Shown: positions 10,001 to 20,211, counted from the stretch's first letter. The stretch is DNA of 64,000 nt from Paenibacillus sp. FSL H8-0537 (GCF_038051995.1 NZ_CP150290.1:3338001-3402000); one strand, 5' to 3'. A program made the numbers and translations. Notes: generated by a model not told the origin, from the sequence alone.

Positions 10001-13000
10001 AGCTGTGTCAGGCAAATATTTCCGATGAGTCGGAGCTTAGAGCGATGCTTTCGGAAGTTCGCAGCGAGTATGGAAAAATTGACGGTATCGTTCACGGCGC
10101 TGGCGTCGCCATCGACCAGTTGCTGAAGGACAAGCAGGAAAACGTCATACGCGAGGTGCTCCTGCCTAAAGTGAACGGAACGTGGCTGCTTAATAAATGG
10201 ACGGAGGAGGATCAACTTGATTTCTTCGTCATGTTCTCATCCGTGGCTACCATTTATTACGGATCAACCCAAAGCGATTATGTAGCGGCTAACGCTTATA
10301 TGGATTCATTTACTCATTATCGAAGCAGGCAGGGCAAGAAGTCGCTGACGATTAACTGGACAACCTGGAAGGAAACCGGAATGGCGAAAAATAGCGGCGT
10401 TGCGGTAAGTACCATATTCCAGACGCTGCCAACATCGAGCGGTATTGAAGGATTTACTGCCTTGCTGAACAAGCAAAGCAGCAGAGCGTTAATCGGCAGC
10501 TTCAACTACGATCGGCTGGGCATTATATTGCTTGAGAAAGCGACGGTTAGACTGTCAGAGCCGCTGCAGCGCAGACTGGATTATTATAAGCAGCAGCTTG
10601 GCAGCTCTGGCTCCAGCAACAAGGCTGCGAAGCCGAAGGCGGCAGCAAAGAACGGCGAGGTGCAGCTGACCGGCCGTGATGGAGCAGCCTATAACGAAAC
10701 CGAGAAGACGATTGCCGCGGTTTGCCAAAATGCGCTCGGTTATGCCGAAATCGACATTAACGACAACTTTTTCGAGCTTGGTGCCGACTCGATATTGCTG
10801 ATGCGTATCCACGCTGAACTGGATAAGCGCTATACAGGCTTATTAACGGTTGCGGATATGTTTGAGCATACGACGATTTCCAAGCTGGCGGAATATATCG
10901 TAGAACAGGATGCTGAGAGCAGCATGCCTCAGCAGACGATCGCTGCGCGTGAAGCCTTGTCAACGGATAGCGATATTGCCGTAATCGGCATGTCTTTCCA
11001 GTTCCCTAAGGCGAGCACGAACGAGGAATTCTGGGGAGCGCTGCAAGCTGGCGTTGATAACGGCAGCGGCTATCCGGATGTACGAAGAAAAGATATGGAA
11101 AAATACGTTGCCTTCAAGGGCTGGCCGCTCAATGCGGTCGACTACGAGCAGGGCAGTTATTTGGACGAAATAGACAAGTTCGACTATCGCTTTTTCCGAA
11201 TGTCACCGAAGGAAGCGAGCACGACTGACCCGAACCATCGTCTGTTTTTGCAGACGGCATGGCATGCCATTGAAGATGCGGGCTACGGAGGCAAAAAGAT
11301 CTACGGCACGAAAACAGGGGTTTACCTCGGCTTCGCTTCCAATATGGTCTATTTCCATCGCTTCATTAGCGAGGTTGAGCCGCAGTCGGAAGGTGCTTCG
11401 CTAGTCGGCAATACCGCTTCGGTAGCAACAGGAAGGGTATCCTATCTGTTTGATTTGAAGGGCCCGAGCGTCGTTATCGATACAGCCTGTTCTTCCTCCT
11501 TGACCTCCGTGCATTTAGCCTGCAAATCGATACGCATGGGCGACTGCGAAATGGCGATTGCCGGCGGGGTACGGCTGAATATGATGCCTATATTCCGCAA
11601 AGGCTCGCCAAGAGGCATCGGCATGGAGTCGGGTGACGGCAAAACAAGGGCGTTTGATGAGCTCTCCGAAGGCACGGGAACAGGCGAAGGGGTAGGAGCG
11701 ATTCTGCTAAAGCCGCTTCAGAAGGCGATCGAGGATCGGGACAATATTTATGCTGTCATCAAGGGAAGCGCATCGAATCAAGATGGAAGCTCCGCTGGCT
11801 TGACCGCACCAAACCCGGCTGCTCAGGAGGAAGTCATTATTCAGGCATGGGAAGATGCCGCTATTGATCCTGAGACGGTTACGTATATTGAAACACATGG
11901 AACGGGCACCCAATTGGGAGATCCGATTGAAATTCAGGGTATTGGGCGCGCATTTAAACGCTATACCCAGAAGAAACAATTTTGCGCGGTCGGATCATCA
12001 AAAACGAATTTGACGCATTTATCGGAGGCTGCGGGCATCGCGGGCGTGATTAAAGCGGTTTTGACGCTCAAAAACAAGGAGCTGCCGCCAAACCTTTATT
12101 TTAACCGCCCGAACCGAAAAATCGACTTTATGAACTCACCAGTATACGTCAATGCAACCCGTAAATTATGGGAGACGGAAGGCCATCCGCGCAGATGCGG
12201 TGTGAGCGGCTTCGGCATGAGCGGAACGAACTGCCATGTCGTTATGGAAGAGTATTTGGGAGCTGAAACCCTGCTTCTGCAGGGCGAAGAGGGGCTTAGC
12301 CTCCGTCCGCAGCTGTTTACACTCTCCGCACTGACGGAAACTGCGCTTCGGCGCCTGGTCAGCCAATATAAATCGCAGCGTTTTGGCGATGGTTCAGCTG
12401 CTGCCTTCCGCAATGCTTGTTATACGGCCAACACTGGACGTGGCCACTACGCGCACAGGCTGATTCTTATCGTTAACGATGTGGACGATTTCAACCGGAA
12501 GCTTAGTGAGGTGGACGAATACGGGTTCGACAACCTAAAACAGCCTTGGTTGTACTATGGCTACCACAAAATCGTATCGGAAACGAAAGCGAAAAAATCC
12601 GAGGGCGAAATTTCGGAAAGCCAGCGGATAAGCATGACGAAGCAGTTCGGACAATTGGTCGACGATTATGTAGATGGGGAACGCTCTGATGACACCAGCC
12701 TGCCGCACATTTGCGAGCTTTATGTACAAGGTGTAGAAACCGATTGGGAGCCATTCTACTTCGGTGAAGAGCTGCACCGGATCAGCCTCCCGACCTATCC
12801 GTTCGAACGTGAACGCTGCTGGGTTGAGATTCCCGAATACGAGCAAGCTGTGACAGAAGTAACGGCTGGCGGCTTGTATTACGGGGGACAGTGGGTAAGG
12901 CAGGAGCAGCTAATGGCCGAGCAGACTACACAGGCTGGACCAGTTCTCATCTTTATGGACGAGAAGGGCTTAGGACAATCGCTCGCTGATGAGTGGAACC

Positions 13001-14898
13001 GGAAGGGAACCGAGACCGTTCAAGTTTATTTGCGAAAGCAGTATGCCAAGCTGGATGATGGCAGCTATCACATAAGTGGTACGGTGGAAGATTATGTGAA
13101 GCTGCTGAGGGATAATAAGGGCAGAACCTGGAGCAAAATGATCCACCTGTTCAGCATCGTGCCGGAAGGCATGGCGGTAGACTGGAACGGCTTTAATGAG
13201 ACGCAGTATAGAGGCGTCTACAGCCTGTTTTACTTATCCAAAGCGGTAGCCCAGGTGGGGTTAAGCGCTGTAACCGATACGGTTATTATATCGGATCATG
13301 TAGATGTTGTAAGCGGCCGCGAATCCCGTGTCAATCCATGGAATGCACCGCTCCTGGCACTTGGAAAATCCGCAAGGCAAGAGCTGCCGAGCATGCTGTG
13401 TCGCGCTATTGATATTGATGAAGCGACGAGTTTGGAGACGGTCATGCGCGAAATATTGGCAGCACCGTCGTATTATATGGTCGCTTTCCGCGACAATGAG
13501 CGGTATGCCGAAATTTTCAAAGAATACCGTGTACAAGAAGCAAACGAGCAGCCGATCGAAGTTAGGGAAGAAGGGATATATCTCATTACGGGCGGCACAG
13601 GCGGCATGGGAATTGAGACGGCCAGATATTTGGCAGCGAGAAAGCAAGTCAACATTGCGCTCATTAACCGTACGCCTTTGCCAGATAAAGGGACATGGGA
13701 TGATATTATCGACCGCAACAGCAGAACCGACCGGAAGGCTATTCAGAGAATGAAAGCCGTTCGCGAGATTGAAGCAATGGGTGCTCATGTCGAATGCTAC
13801 AGTCTTGATATCGCCAATTTGCAACAAATGGAAGAGTTGGTTGGCGGGCTGCGAGAACGTTATGGACGCATTAACGGTATCGTCCATGGCGCCGGTGTAG
13901 GCGGCGATGGCTTCCTTTATTTGAAGGAAGAGCAGGTGTTCAACGAGGTTGTTCATCCGAAGGTGTTTGGGACATGGATTCTCGACAAGCTGACCGAGCA
14001 GGATCGACCAGATTTCTTCCTGATGTTCTCCTCCATGAGCTCGCGTTTTGCAGTGCCAGGGCAGGGAGATTACTGCGCAGCTAATACGTTTTTGGATGCA
14101 TTTGCCAAACACAAAACGTTGAACCAGCAAAAAGCGCTGTCCATCAACTGGGTCGCTTGGAAGGAAACAGGCATGGCCGTAGAGTTTGGCGTCAATGCAG
14201 ACGGAGCCTTCAAGGCGCTGCCTACTGCAGTGGCCATGCGCGGTCTGGACGAAGCTTTGAACCGGAGCGTATCGAACGTTCTTATCGGGGAGCTCAACTA
14301 CGGCTCGGATCTGCTGTGGGAGCTTGGTCTCGTTCCGCAGCTGCTGGATGCGCCGATAGACGCTGCTATAACGGGGTCCCAGAAGCGCTGGGAGGCAAGG
14401 CAGCTGGCTTCGCAAAGACGTTTCGAAGGAGAAATCAAGCTTACGGGAAAAGACGGGGAATACACCGATCTGGAAACGAAGCTGGCGGAAATCTACTGCG
14501 AGGTACTTGGCTTTAATGAAATCGATATGGACGATAATTTCTTCGAGCTTGGCGGCGACTCGATTTTACTTGGCAGAGTTCATGCTTCTTTGGAAAAGCA
14601 TTATCCGGGCAAGGTTAGATTGCTGGATTTGTTCGAATACACCTCCGTCAGCAAGCTGCAGCAGTACATGCGGGAGGATGAAGAGGAGCAGGATACAGCA
14701 GGCACAGAAGCTCTGGAACATCTTGCGTACGACCGCGAAATGTCGCAAGTATTGCAGCAGGTAAGTGCTGGCGCCAGCTTGGAGGAGGATACGAAGCGGT
14801 TAATGGAGGAACTGGACAAGGGTACGCTTTCCATTGAACAGGCGATTGACCAGTTGACGAAGACCGGACAAGACAGCAGCGAAGCAAGGAAAAAGTAA
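7075..14898 (+). CDS. AT-less polyketide synthase, two modules KS-KR-ACP-KS-KR-ACP
   Basis: A 2607-residue bimodular synthase that starts at GTG behind AGAGGAGA. Module 1: docking helices, KS (DTACSSA, Cys213; ETHGTGT; KTNIGH), linker, KR (GGTGGIG near 908; FSSVATI, SDYVAANAY), ACP (GADSI, Ser1239). Module 2: KS (DTACSSS, Cys1472; ETHGTGT), linker, KR (GGTGGMG near 2172; FSSMSSR, GDYCAANTF), ACP (GGDSI, Ser2496). In the second KS the usual NIGH is NLTH, but the histidine is kept. Both KRs have the aspartate after HGAGV (AID and GGD), which suggests B-type products. No AT, DH, ER or MT motifs are visible, so two more beta-hydroxyls are expected. The tail (MEELDKGTLSIEQAIDQL) resembles the docking helices of the neighbouring synthases. 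Spacing to both neighbours is short, consistent with one operon. Confidence 0.94.
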   Translation: MQNNIFTFIVNQTTSGNIDKETAVEMIAMLKQGGAKVQDDIAIIGMSARLPGAQDIHEYWNNIENGIDTVKQIPQNRKNDTDDYIKFKQLDQDKIIYPEYGYLEDIDGFDYEFFRMSPREASLTDPHQRIFLEQAWKAIEDAGYGGDRLTGSKTGVYLGYTQSPKDLYCKMIMDIDPTLIPIATVGNMQAMAATRISYLLNLKGPALVVDTACSSALVAIELACQAIKTGQCDQAIAGGIKLNIIPVDDENIRIGIESGDWRTRAFDDTADGSGVGEGAGALLLKPLKKALKDGDHIYAVIKGNAANHDGQTAGITVPNPASQTSVIQQAWEESGIDPETLDYIETHGTGTILGDPIEIRGIEGAFKKYTNKKQFCAISSVKTNIGHLSEAAGIASIVKMALSLKYKKLPPTIYFQKPHSSISFTDSPLYVNTKLRDWETDGHPRRGGVSGFGMSGTNCHLVLEEAPEQANAEPSSAGPEVFTLSARSSKALRELLQLYDEYLQQSGGNSTLSNICFTANTGRSTYAYRLALMAADLDDLHVKIRACLEADLESFTAPWAFYGFHRVARANAAPKPGEIDEQEKRHLGGEAAQHLESWIASGKLDEQSLHSLCSTYASGGDVNWTELYEGERRLRVSLPTYALQNARCWLDFPELEASEETKEDGLYFAPVWTKEERSAKSGEALTGAVLLIGGAGDSKQMAEALEAAYAGEQRDTIQVSLGEEYIQHHSGAYTIRNTQGDYIRLFEDIGAGTLQQIVHMLNLDSSGPIDSVEQLDESQKRGLYSLFYLYKAWLHTNGKQQLDVVLLTDSAQEVSGVETHIRPEHATAIGFGKVVSKEHPQFNVRSIDRDQETDAGQLKEEIMYGTGSSPYAVAFRAGSRYIEQFAQMELDRMADEPVAIKEQGVYLITGGTGGIGLEVAKSLAARAASVNLVLVNRSAMPDREQWDAIAQTGTDLPSIHKINAIRELEAAGAQIKLCQANISDESELRAMLSEVRSEYGKIDGIVHGAGVAIDQLLKDKQENVIREVLLPKVNGTWLLNKWTEEDQLDFFVMFSSVATIYYGSTQSDYVAANAYMDSFTHYRSRQGKKSLTINWTTWKETGMAKNSGVAVSTIFQTLPTSSGIEGFTALLNKQSSRALIGSFNYDRLGIILLEKATVRLSEPLQRRLDYYKQQLGSSGSSNKAAKPKAAAKNGEVQLTGRDGAAYNETEKTIAAVCQNALGYAEIDINDNFFELGADSILLMRIHAELDKRYTGLLTVADMFEHTTISKLAEYIVEQDAESSMPQQTIAAREALSTDSDIAVIGMSFQFPKASTNEEFWGALQAGVDNGSGYPDVRRKDMEKYVAFKGWPLNAVDYEQGSYLDEIDKFDYRFFRMSPKEASTTDPNHRLFLQTAWHAIEDAGYGGKKIYGTKTGVYLGFASNMVYFHRFISEVEPQSEGASLVGNTASVATGRVSYLFDLKGPSVVIDTACSSSLTSVHLACKSIRMGDCEMAIAGGVRLNMMPIFRKGSPRGIGMESGDGKTRAFDELSEGTGTGEGVGAILLKPLQKAIEDRDNIYAVIKGSASNQDGSSAGLTAPNPAAQEEVIIQAWEDAAIDPETVTYIETHGTGTQLGDPIEIQGIGRAFKRYTQKKQFCAVGSSKTNLTHLSEAAGIAGVIKAVLTLKNKELPPNLYFNRPNRKIDFMNSPVYVNATRKLWETEGHPRRCGVSGFGMSGTNCHVVMEEYLGAETLLLQGEEGLSLRPQLFTLSALTETALRRLVSQYKSQRFGDGSAAAFRNACYTANTGRGHYAHRLILIVNDVDDFNRKLSEVDEYGFDNLKQPWLYYGYHKIVSETKAKKSEGEISESQRISMTKQFGQLVDDYVDGERSDDTSLPHICELYVQGVETDWEPFYFGEELHRISLPTYPFERERCWVEIPEYEQAVTEVTAGGLYYGGQWVRQEQLMAEQTTQAGPVLIFMDEKGLGQSLADEWNRKGTETVQVYLRKQYAKLDDGSYHISGTVEDYVKLLRDNKGRTWSKMIHLFSIVPEGMAVDWNGFNETQYRGVYSLFYLSKAVAQVGLSAVTDTVIISDHVDVVSGRESRVNPWNAPLLALGKSARQELPSMLCRAIDIDEATSLETVMREILAAPSYYMVAFRDNERYAEIFKEYRVQEANEQPIEVREEGIYLITGGTGGMGIETARYLAARKQVNIALINRTPLPDKGTWDDIIDRNSRTDRKAIQRMKAVREIEAMGAHVECYSLDIANLQQMEELVGGLRERYGRINGIVHGAGVGGDGFLYLKEEQVFNEVVHPKVFGTWILDKLTEQDRPDFFLMFSSMSSRFAVPGQGDYCAANTFLDAFAKHKTLNQQKALSINWVAWKETGMAVEFGVNADGAFKALPTAVAMRGLDEALNRSVSNVLIGELNYGSDLLWELGLVPQLLDAPIDAAITGSQKRWEARQLASQRRFEGEIKLTGKDGEYTDLETKLAEIYCEVLGFNEIDMDDNFFELGGDSILLGRVHASLEKHYPGKVRLLDLFEYTSVSKLQQYMREDEEEQDTAGTEALEHLAYDREMSQVLQQVSAGASLEEDTKRLMEELDKGTLSIEQAIDQLTKTGQDSSEARKK

Positions 14899-14937
14899 TT
14901 GGCGCAGCAAATTTGGACGCCCGGAGGGTAAAAGGCT

Positions 14938-17900
14938 ATGGATAAGCTGTACCACTATATTCTCAAGAGAGCTACCGAAGGAAAAATCGAAAAAGAAGAT
15001 GCGATTCGCATGGTCACACTGCTTAGGCAGGCACAGGCAGAGCAAGAGGATAACCGCAAGGAGGACATCGCCATTATTGGGATGGCCTCCCATATAGCGG
15101 GAACCGACTCCTCAGAGGAGTTCTGGCGGCAAATCGCCTCTGGCGTTGATTTAATAGGCGCCTTTCCGCAAGAAAGAAGCGCAGACATTGACGGCTATCT
15201 GACCAACATGCTGGATGAAATGGGCTGGGAATTAAAATATTCCCCTGGTGCTTATATGCACGATATCGCTTCCTTCGATTATGGCTTTTTCCGCATAACG
15301 CCGAATGAGGCTGCACTGATGGATCCGTCCCAGCGTATATTTTTGCAAACGGCCTGGGAAGCCATTGAGGATGCGGGCTATGGCGGGAATAAGCTTGTTG
15401 GAAGTCATACAGGCGTATATGTGGGCTACTCCAGCAGCTCAAGCTATCATTCCATGATACTGGAAACGGAGCCGGAATCAGCGGCAACGGCATTGACAGG
15501 CAACATTGCCGCCATGCTTCCGACGAGAATTTCCTACATGCTTGATTTGAAGGGGCCTACGCTTATTTTGGATACGGCCTGCTCCTCCTCATCGGTTGCC
15601 ATTCATCTAGCGAGCAAGGCCATTCATAATGGCGACTGCAAAATGGCGATTGCGGGCGGCATCAGGCTCAATCTTCTGCCTATCGACAACTCCGGTCTGA
15701 AGCTGGGTGTTGAGGCGGTGGATGGACGGACGCGGACGTTTGATGCAGAAGCCGAGGGCGCTGGCTGGGGAGAAGGCAGTGCTGCTGTTCTGCTAAAGCC
15801 GCTAAGCCAGGCTGTAAAGGATGGGGACCGGATTTATGCGGTTATTAAAGGCAGCGCCATTAATCAGGATGGCACTTCAATCGGCATAACCGCTCCCAAT
15901 TCGGCTGCCCAAGCCGAGGTTCTGCTTAAAGCGTGGAAGGACGCTGGCATCGATCCCGAGACGCTTTCCTACATTGAAGTGCATGGCACAGCCACGAGGC
16001 TTGGCGATCCGCTCGAAATTGAAGGGCTGTATAGGGCCTTCAAAAAGCATACGAACCGGAAGCAGTTTTGCGCAGTCAGCACGGTTAAGACCAACGTAGG
16101 CCACTTGTACGAATGCGCCGGCATTGCCGGCGTTATCAAGGGCGCTATGTCGTTAAAGCATCGCAAAATACCGGCTACTGCCCATTTCAACCGCCCGAAT
16201 GGGGCGATTAGCTTCAGTGATTCGCCGGTCTACGTCAACACCCAATTGCGGGAGTGGGAAGCTGCCGAGCATCCGCGCAGATGCGGCATCAGCGCCTTTG
16301 GCCTGAGCGGAACCAATTGCCATATCGTTCTGGAGGAGTATGTTCCACCGCAGCAGCCGGAGCAGGCCGAGGATGTCTACGCTGGCATGCCCCATGTCCT
16401 TGCGATATCGGCCAAAAGCATGGCGCCGCTGCTTGGAATCGTATCTCGCTACGAGCAGTTCTTAAACCGGGAGGCACAAATCCCGCTTCGGGATTTATGC
16501 TATACGGCTAGCACCGGCAGAGGCCATTATGCGCACCGCATTGCTATCATTTTCGAGAATGCCGCTGACTTAAGGCGCAAAATTGCTCTTATGGCGAGCA
16601 ATGCTCTTGAAGAAAGCATTCACAATGATATGCACTACGGCAGACATAAGGTCGTCTCGGGAAATAAGCAGGTATTGGCTGAAAATGAAATTAAGAAGCC
16701 GCAGCATGCGGAACTGACACGCACCGCCTCCGAGAAGGTTCGGCAGTTCATCGGCACTGGCAAAACGGATAAGCAGCTGCTTCAAGACATTGGCAGCCTG
16801 TATGTCCGCGGTGCGGATGTCAATTGGGAGGAGCTGTATCAGGGCGAAGCCCGCCGCAAAACGTATGCGCCAACCTACGCCTTTGAGAAACAGCGCTGCT
16901 GGCTAGAGCTTAATATGCCGCAGCGGAGCGGCAAAGACGGGACTGAAGATACGCTGCTCTACGCCATGCAGTGGCGCAAGTGCAGCAGAATCCCCGTGCC
17001 TTCCGGCATTGAAGGAGCAGCCGTCATATTTATGGATCGGGCGGGAGTCGGACAGTCAATAGCAGCATCTTTGCGGGAAAGCGGCAGGCAGGTGATCGAG
17101 GTGGAGCTTGCGGAGGACGATGTGCCCTTTGGCTGCACGGCCAGCTCAAGCGCCGAAGGCTACCGAATTGACGGAACAAAGGCAAGCTATTTCCAGCTTA
17201 TGCAGGCATTGAAGGATGAGCCATTTGGCCAAATCATTCACCTGTTAGCGCTGAACACACAGGACGTCAGCGATACGCTGGAGATGCTGAAGCGGCGGCA
17301 GACAAGCGGTGCCTATAGCCTGTTTTATTTAATAAAAGCGCTGGTGCAGGCGGAAATCCAGCAGCCAATTGCGCTGCATATCCTCACTAGCAATGCTGTA
17401 GAGGCTACAGGCGCTGAGAAGCTGCTTATTCCCGATCATGCTCCTATATACGGCATGGGCAAGGTTATCGCCAAGGAGCTGCCCGATGTTGCCTGCAAAT
17501 TTATCGATATAGAGGAATCGGCGGTGCACGAACAGCTTATGGGAGAGCTTCAGGCGATTGACGTGTACGGAGTTGCGCTTCGAAATGGCGACAGATACAC
17601 CGAAATATTTGCCGAGCTGCCAAGCGAGCAGCTAGAAACTAGCCAAGGCTTGAACTTGCAGGAGCAAGGAGTATACCTGATTACTGGCGGACTAGGCGGC
17701 ATTGGGCTGGAAATGGCGAGATGGTTTGCAGCTCAGAGCAAGGTCAATTTAGCTTTAATTAGCCGAACTCCGCTGCCGCCGCGCGCGGAATGGCAGGCTG
17801 TTCTTGATGGCAGCAGCGCTTCGGAAAAGCTGAGAAAGCGGCTTCTTACGGTGAAGGAGCTGGAGCTGCTGGGAGCCACGGTAGAATGCATCGGTGCCGA

Positions 17901-20166
17901 TGCAGCCGATTATGGCGCTATGGAGCAGGTTATCGCTGATTTGAAAAGCAAGTATGGGCAAATACGGGGTATCGTGCACGGTGCAGGCATCTCAAACGAC
18001 GGGCCGCTTGCTGACAGAGGCGATGATATGTTCGAGGCCATCTATGCACCGAAGGTGTACGGTACTTGGGTGCTCGATAAGCTTACGCAAGACCAGCAGT
18101 TAGATTTTTTCATTATGTTCTCGTCGGTCGCGACCATATTCAGCGCCTTTGGGCAAGGGGATTATGCGGCGGCTAACGCTTATTTGGATGCTTATGCGCC
18201 TTATCGTCAAAGAAGAGGCGGACGTACGATTACGGTAAACTGGACGACGTGGAAGGAAACCGGAATGGCCTTTGACGGCGGACACGTATTCGATACGATT
18301 TTTAAGACGCTGCCGACCGAGCAAGGGCTTGAAGGTTTTGCAAAACTGCTGAAGAGCGGTGTGAGCAGAGCGTTAGTTGGGCAAATCCACTATGACGGGG
18401 CAGGAGCGATGCTGCTTGAGCGCTCCGGTGTAGCTTGCTCCGATTCGATTCGGAAGCGGATTGCGGCGAAGAAAGACAGCAAACGCAAGCCAAGCGGCCA
18501 CAGTGGACAAAAGAAGCAACGCAGTGCGGACGGTGTGGTCCTGCTTGGCCGGGAGGCTGGCAGCTACTCGGAGCTCGAGCAGAAGCTTGCCTTATGCTGT
18601 AAGCTTGTCCTCGGCTATGAGGAGATTGACATCTATGACAACTTCTTTGAAATGGGCGCGGATTCACTCGTATTAATGAAGCTCCAGGGCGAGATCGAGA
18701 CGCACACATTCGAATCGGTGTCCATCAGCGATTTATTCGAACATACGACCATCGTTCAACTGGCGGAGCACCTGCAAAAGCAAACCGCCAGCCTTGGACC
18801 TGTCCGCTCCGGCCAGTATCCTCCTATGCAGAAGGCGGGTGCAAAGCCGTATTATCCAGCTTCCCACGCCCAGAAGCGCATGTTCCTTGGCTTTAAACGG
18901 GAACCGCAGCTGACAAGCGCCAATCAGTTTAGAGTTTCAGTGCTGAACATCCGGGTGGAGCCTGAGCGGATGGAGCTGGCTGTACGCCGCATGATTGACA
19001 GGCATGAGGTGCTGCGAACAGCCGTTACGAGCATAGAAGGGGAAATTGTCCAAGTGATCAGCGGACAAGTCCCATTTGAGATGGGTTATTGGGAAGCTGG
19101 AGAGGCCGAGGCTAAAGACATTATTAATCGGTTTAAGCAGCCGTTTAATTTGAATGAACCGCCGTTTTTCCGGTTGGGCCTTGTGAAGGTAGAGGAGGCA
19201 AAATATTACCTGCTTTACGATGCCCACCACATTATTACGGATGGAGTATCGATGGAAATATTCATGAGGGAGCTTGTGCAGCTGTACAAGGGCGAAACGC
19301 CGCCTGCCCTGCCTTATCAATACAAGGACTATGTGGAGTGGCAGCTCGCCTTCGCGCAGACGGAGCAAATGAAGCGCCAGCAGCATTACTGGGAAGAGAT
19401 GTTTGCGGGCGAAATTCCCGTGCTGCGTCTGCCGACAGATCAGCCAAGACCCGAGCATTTTGTTTTTGAAGGCGGTTTAGTGATGAGCTTGGCTGACCGC
19501 GAACTGACGGAGAAGCTGAAACAGCTGGCAAGCTTATCAGGAACGACGATGTATATGCTGCTGCTCGCCGCTTATGCCGTGCTGCTGTCCAAATATTCTG
19601 CGCAAGACGACCTTGTCATCGGATCACCGGTTACAGGACGGCCAAAGCGGGAAATGGACAGAATTCTCGGCATGTTTATCAATATGATGGCGATGCGGGT
19701 TAGTCCCCGCAAGGAGCTCACTTTCTTGAGCTGCCTAGAGCATATTAAAGCAAGCGCTGTACAGGCTTTCGACAACCAGGATTACCCGTTGGACGAGCTG
19801 ATCCAGCAGTTGAACGTGAAGAGAAGCGCGAACCGCCACCCGCTGTTCGATACGGTGTTTATTTATCAAAATGTGGCTGTTGATGAAAGAGCGATTGGCC
19901 ATTCTATCGATGAGATTTACAATCTGACCGATTATGAACTGACGCTGGAGGCGATGGAGCAGGGCGGAATGCTTCGACTTCGGCTGGAGTACAATTCGCG
20001 GCTTTATTATATGCAAACAGCGGAGCGGATGTTGGAGGATTACATGAGCATTCTTGATGCGATCACCAAGAAGCCCGATATCCTTTTGCAAAATATTGAA
20101 CTGTCCAGCAGCAAAACCGATGTGCCTTTATATGAGGATGATGAGGAAATTTCCTTTAATTTATAG
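14938..20166 (+). CDS. hybrid PKS-NRPS protein KS-KR-ACP-C
   Basis: A 1742-residue protein with start ATG after GGAGGGTAAAAGGCT. Order: docking helices, KS (DTACSSS, Cys215; the His motif reads EVHGTAT; KTNVGH), AT-less linker, KR (GGLGGIG near 917; FSSVATI, GDYAAANAY; aspartate after HGAGI reading SND, hence B-type), ACP (GADSL, Ser1243), then a complete condensation domain from about 1300 to 1735 with HHIITDG (His1430, His1431, Asp1435). This is the polyketide-to-peptide switch: the condensation domain should join the finished polyketide acyl chain to the amino acid on the carrier of the next protein. The C-terminus is short and acidic (YEDDEEISFNL), the sort of tail that can bind a downstream NRPS docking surface (inference). 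Confidence 0.94.
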   Translation: MDKLYHYILKRATEGKIEKEDAIRMVTLLRQAQAEQEDNRKEDIAIIGMASHIAGTDSSEEFWRQIASGVDLIGAFPQERSADIDGYLTNMLDEMGWELKYSPGAYMHDIASFDYGFFRITPNEAALMDPSQRIFLQTAWEAIEDAGYGGNKLVGSHTGVYVGYSSSSSYHSMILETEPESAATALTGNIAAMLPTRISYMLDLKGPTLILDTACSSSSVAIHLASKAIHNGDCKMAIAGGIRLNLLPIDNSGLKLGVEAVDGRTRTFDAEAEGAGWGEGSAAVLLKPLSQAVKDGDRIYAVIKGSAINQDGTSIGITAPNSAAQAEVLLKAWKDAGIDPETLSYIEVHGTATRLGDPLEIEGLYRAFKKHTNRKQFCAVSTVKTNVGHLYECAGIAGVIKGAMSLKHRKIPATAHFNRPNGAISFSDSPVYVNTQLREWEAAEHPRRCGISAFGLSGTNCHIVLEEYVPPQQPEQAEDVYAGMPHVLAISAKSMAPLLGIVSRYEQFLNREAQIPLRDLCYTASTGRGHYAHRIAIIFENAADLRRKIALMASNALEESIHNDMHYGRHKVVSGNKQVLAENEIKKPQHAELTRTASEKVRQFIGTGKTDKQLLQDIGSLYVRGADVNWEELYQGEARRKTYAPTYAFEKQRCWLELNMPQRSGKDGTEDTLLYAMQWRKCSRIPVPSGIEGAAVIFMDRAGVGQSIAASLRESGRQVIEVELAEDDVPFGCTASSSAEGYRIDGTKASYFQLMQALKDEPFGQIIHLLALNTQDVSDTLEMLKRRQTSGAYSLFYLIKALVQAEIQQPIALHILTSNAVEATGAEKLLIPDHAPIYGMGKVIAKELPDVACKFIDIEESAVHEQLMGELQAIDVYGVALRNGDRYTEIFAELPSEQLETSQGLNLQEQGVYLITGGLGGIGLEMARWFAAQSKVNLALISRTPLPPRAEWQAVLDGSSASEKLRKRLLTVKELELLGATVECIGADAADYGAMEQVIADLKSKYGQIRGIVHGAGISNDGPLADRGDDMFEAIYAPKVYGTWVLDKLTQDQQLDFFIMFSSVATIFSAFGQGDYAAANAYLDAYAPYRQRRGGRTITVNWTTWKETGMAFDGGHVFDTIFKTLPTEQGLEGFAKLLKSGVSRALVGQIHYDGAGAMLLERSGVACSDSIRKRIAAKKDSKRKPSGHSGQKKQRSADGVVLLGREAGSYSELEQKLALCCKLVLGYEEIDIYDNFFEMGADSLVLMKLQGEIETHTFESVSISDLFEHTTIVQLAEHLQKQTASLGPVRSGQYPPMQKAGAKPYYPASHAQKRMFLGFKREPQLTSANQFRVSVLNIRVEPERMELAVRRMIDRHEVLRTAVTSIEGEIVQVISGQVPFEMGYWEAGEAEAKDIINRFKQPFNLNEPPFFRLGLVKVEEAKYYLLYDAHHIITDGVSMEIFMRELVQLYKGETPPALPYQYKDYVEWQLAFAQTEQMKRQQHYWEEMFAGEIPVLRLPTDQPRPEHFVFEGGLVMSLADRELTEKLKQLASLSGTTMYMLLLAAYAVLLSKYSAQDDLVIGSPVTGRPKREMDRILGMFINMMAMRVSPRKELTFLSCLEHIKASAVQAFDNQDYPLDELIQQLNVKRSANRHPLFDTVFIYQNVAVDERAIGHSIDEIYNLTDYELTLEAMEQGGMLRLRLEYNSRLYYMQTAERMLEDYMSILDAITKKPDILLQNIELSSSKTDVPLYEDDEEISFNL

Positions 20167-20211
20167 GCGCCTGTGCCATCAAGCATGTAGAAAAGAAGGG
20201 AGGGAATGAAT

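Noticed and set aside
13261..14415. Long minus-strand open frame (384 codons) opposite the bimodular synthase gene
   Set aside because: It lies wholly inside the KR-ACP region of a gene with perfect domain motifs, has no ribosome site, and encodes no recognisable motif; it is a by-product of codon bias.
3..20166. Search for dehydratase, enoylreductase and methyltransferase domains in the modules
   Set aside because: No HxxxGxxxxP dehydratase motif and no SAM- or enoylreductase-type motifs were seen between KS, KR and ACP in any module.
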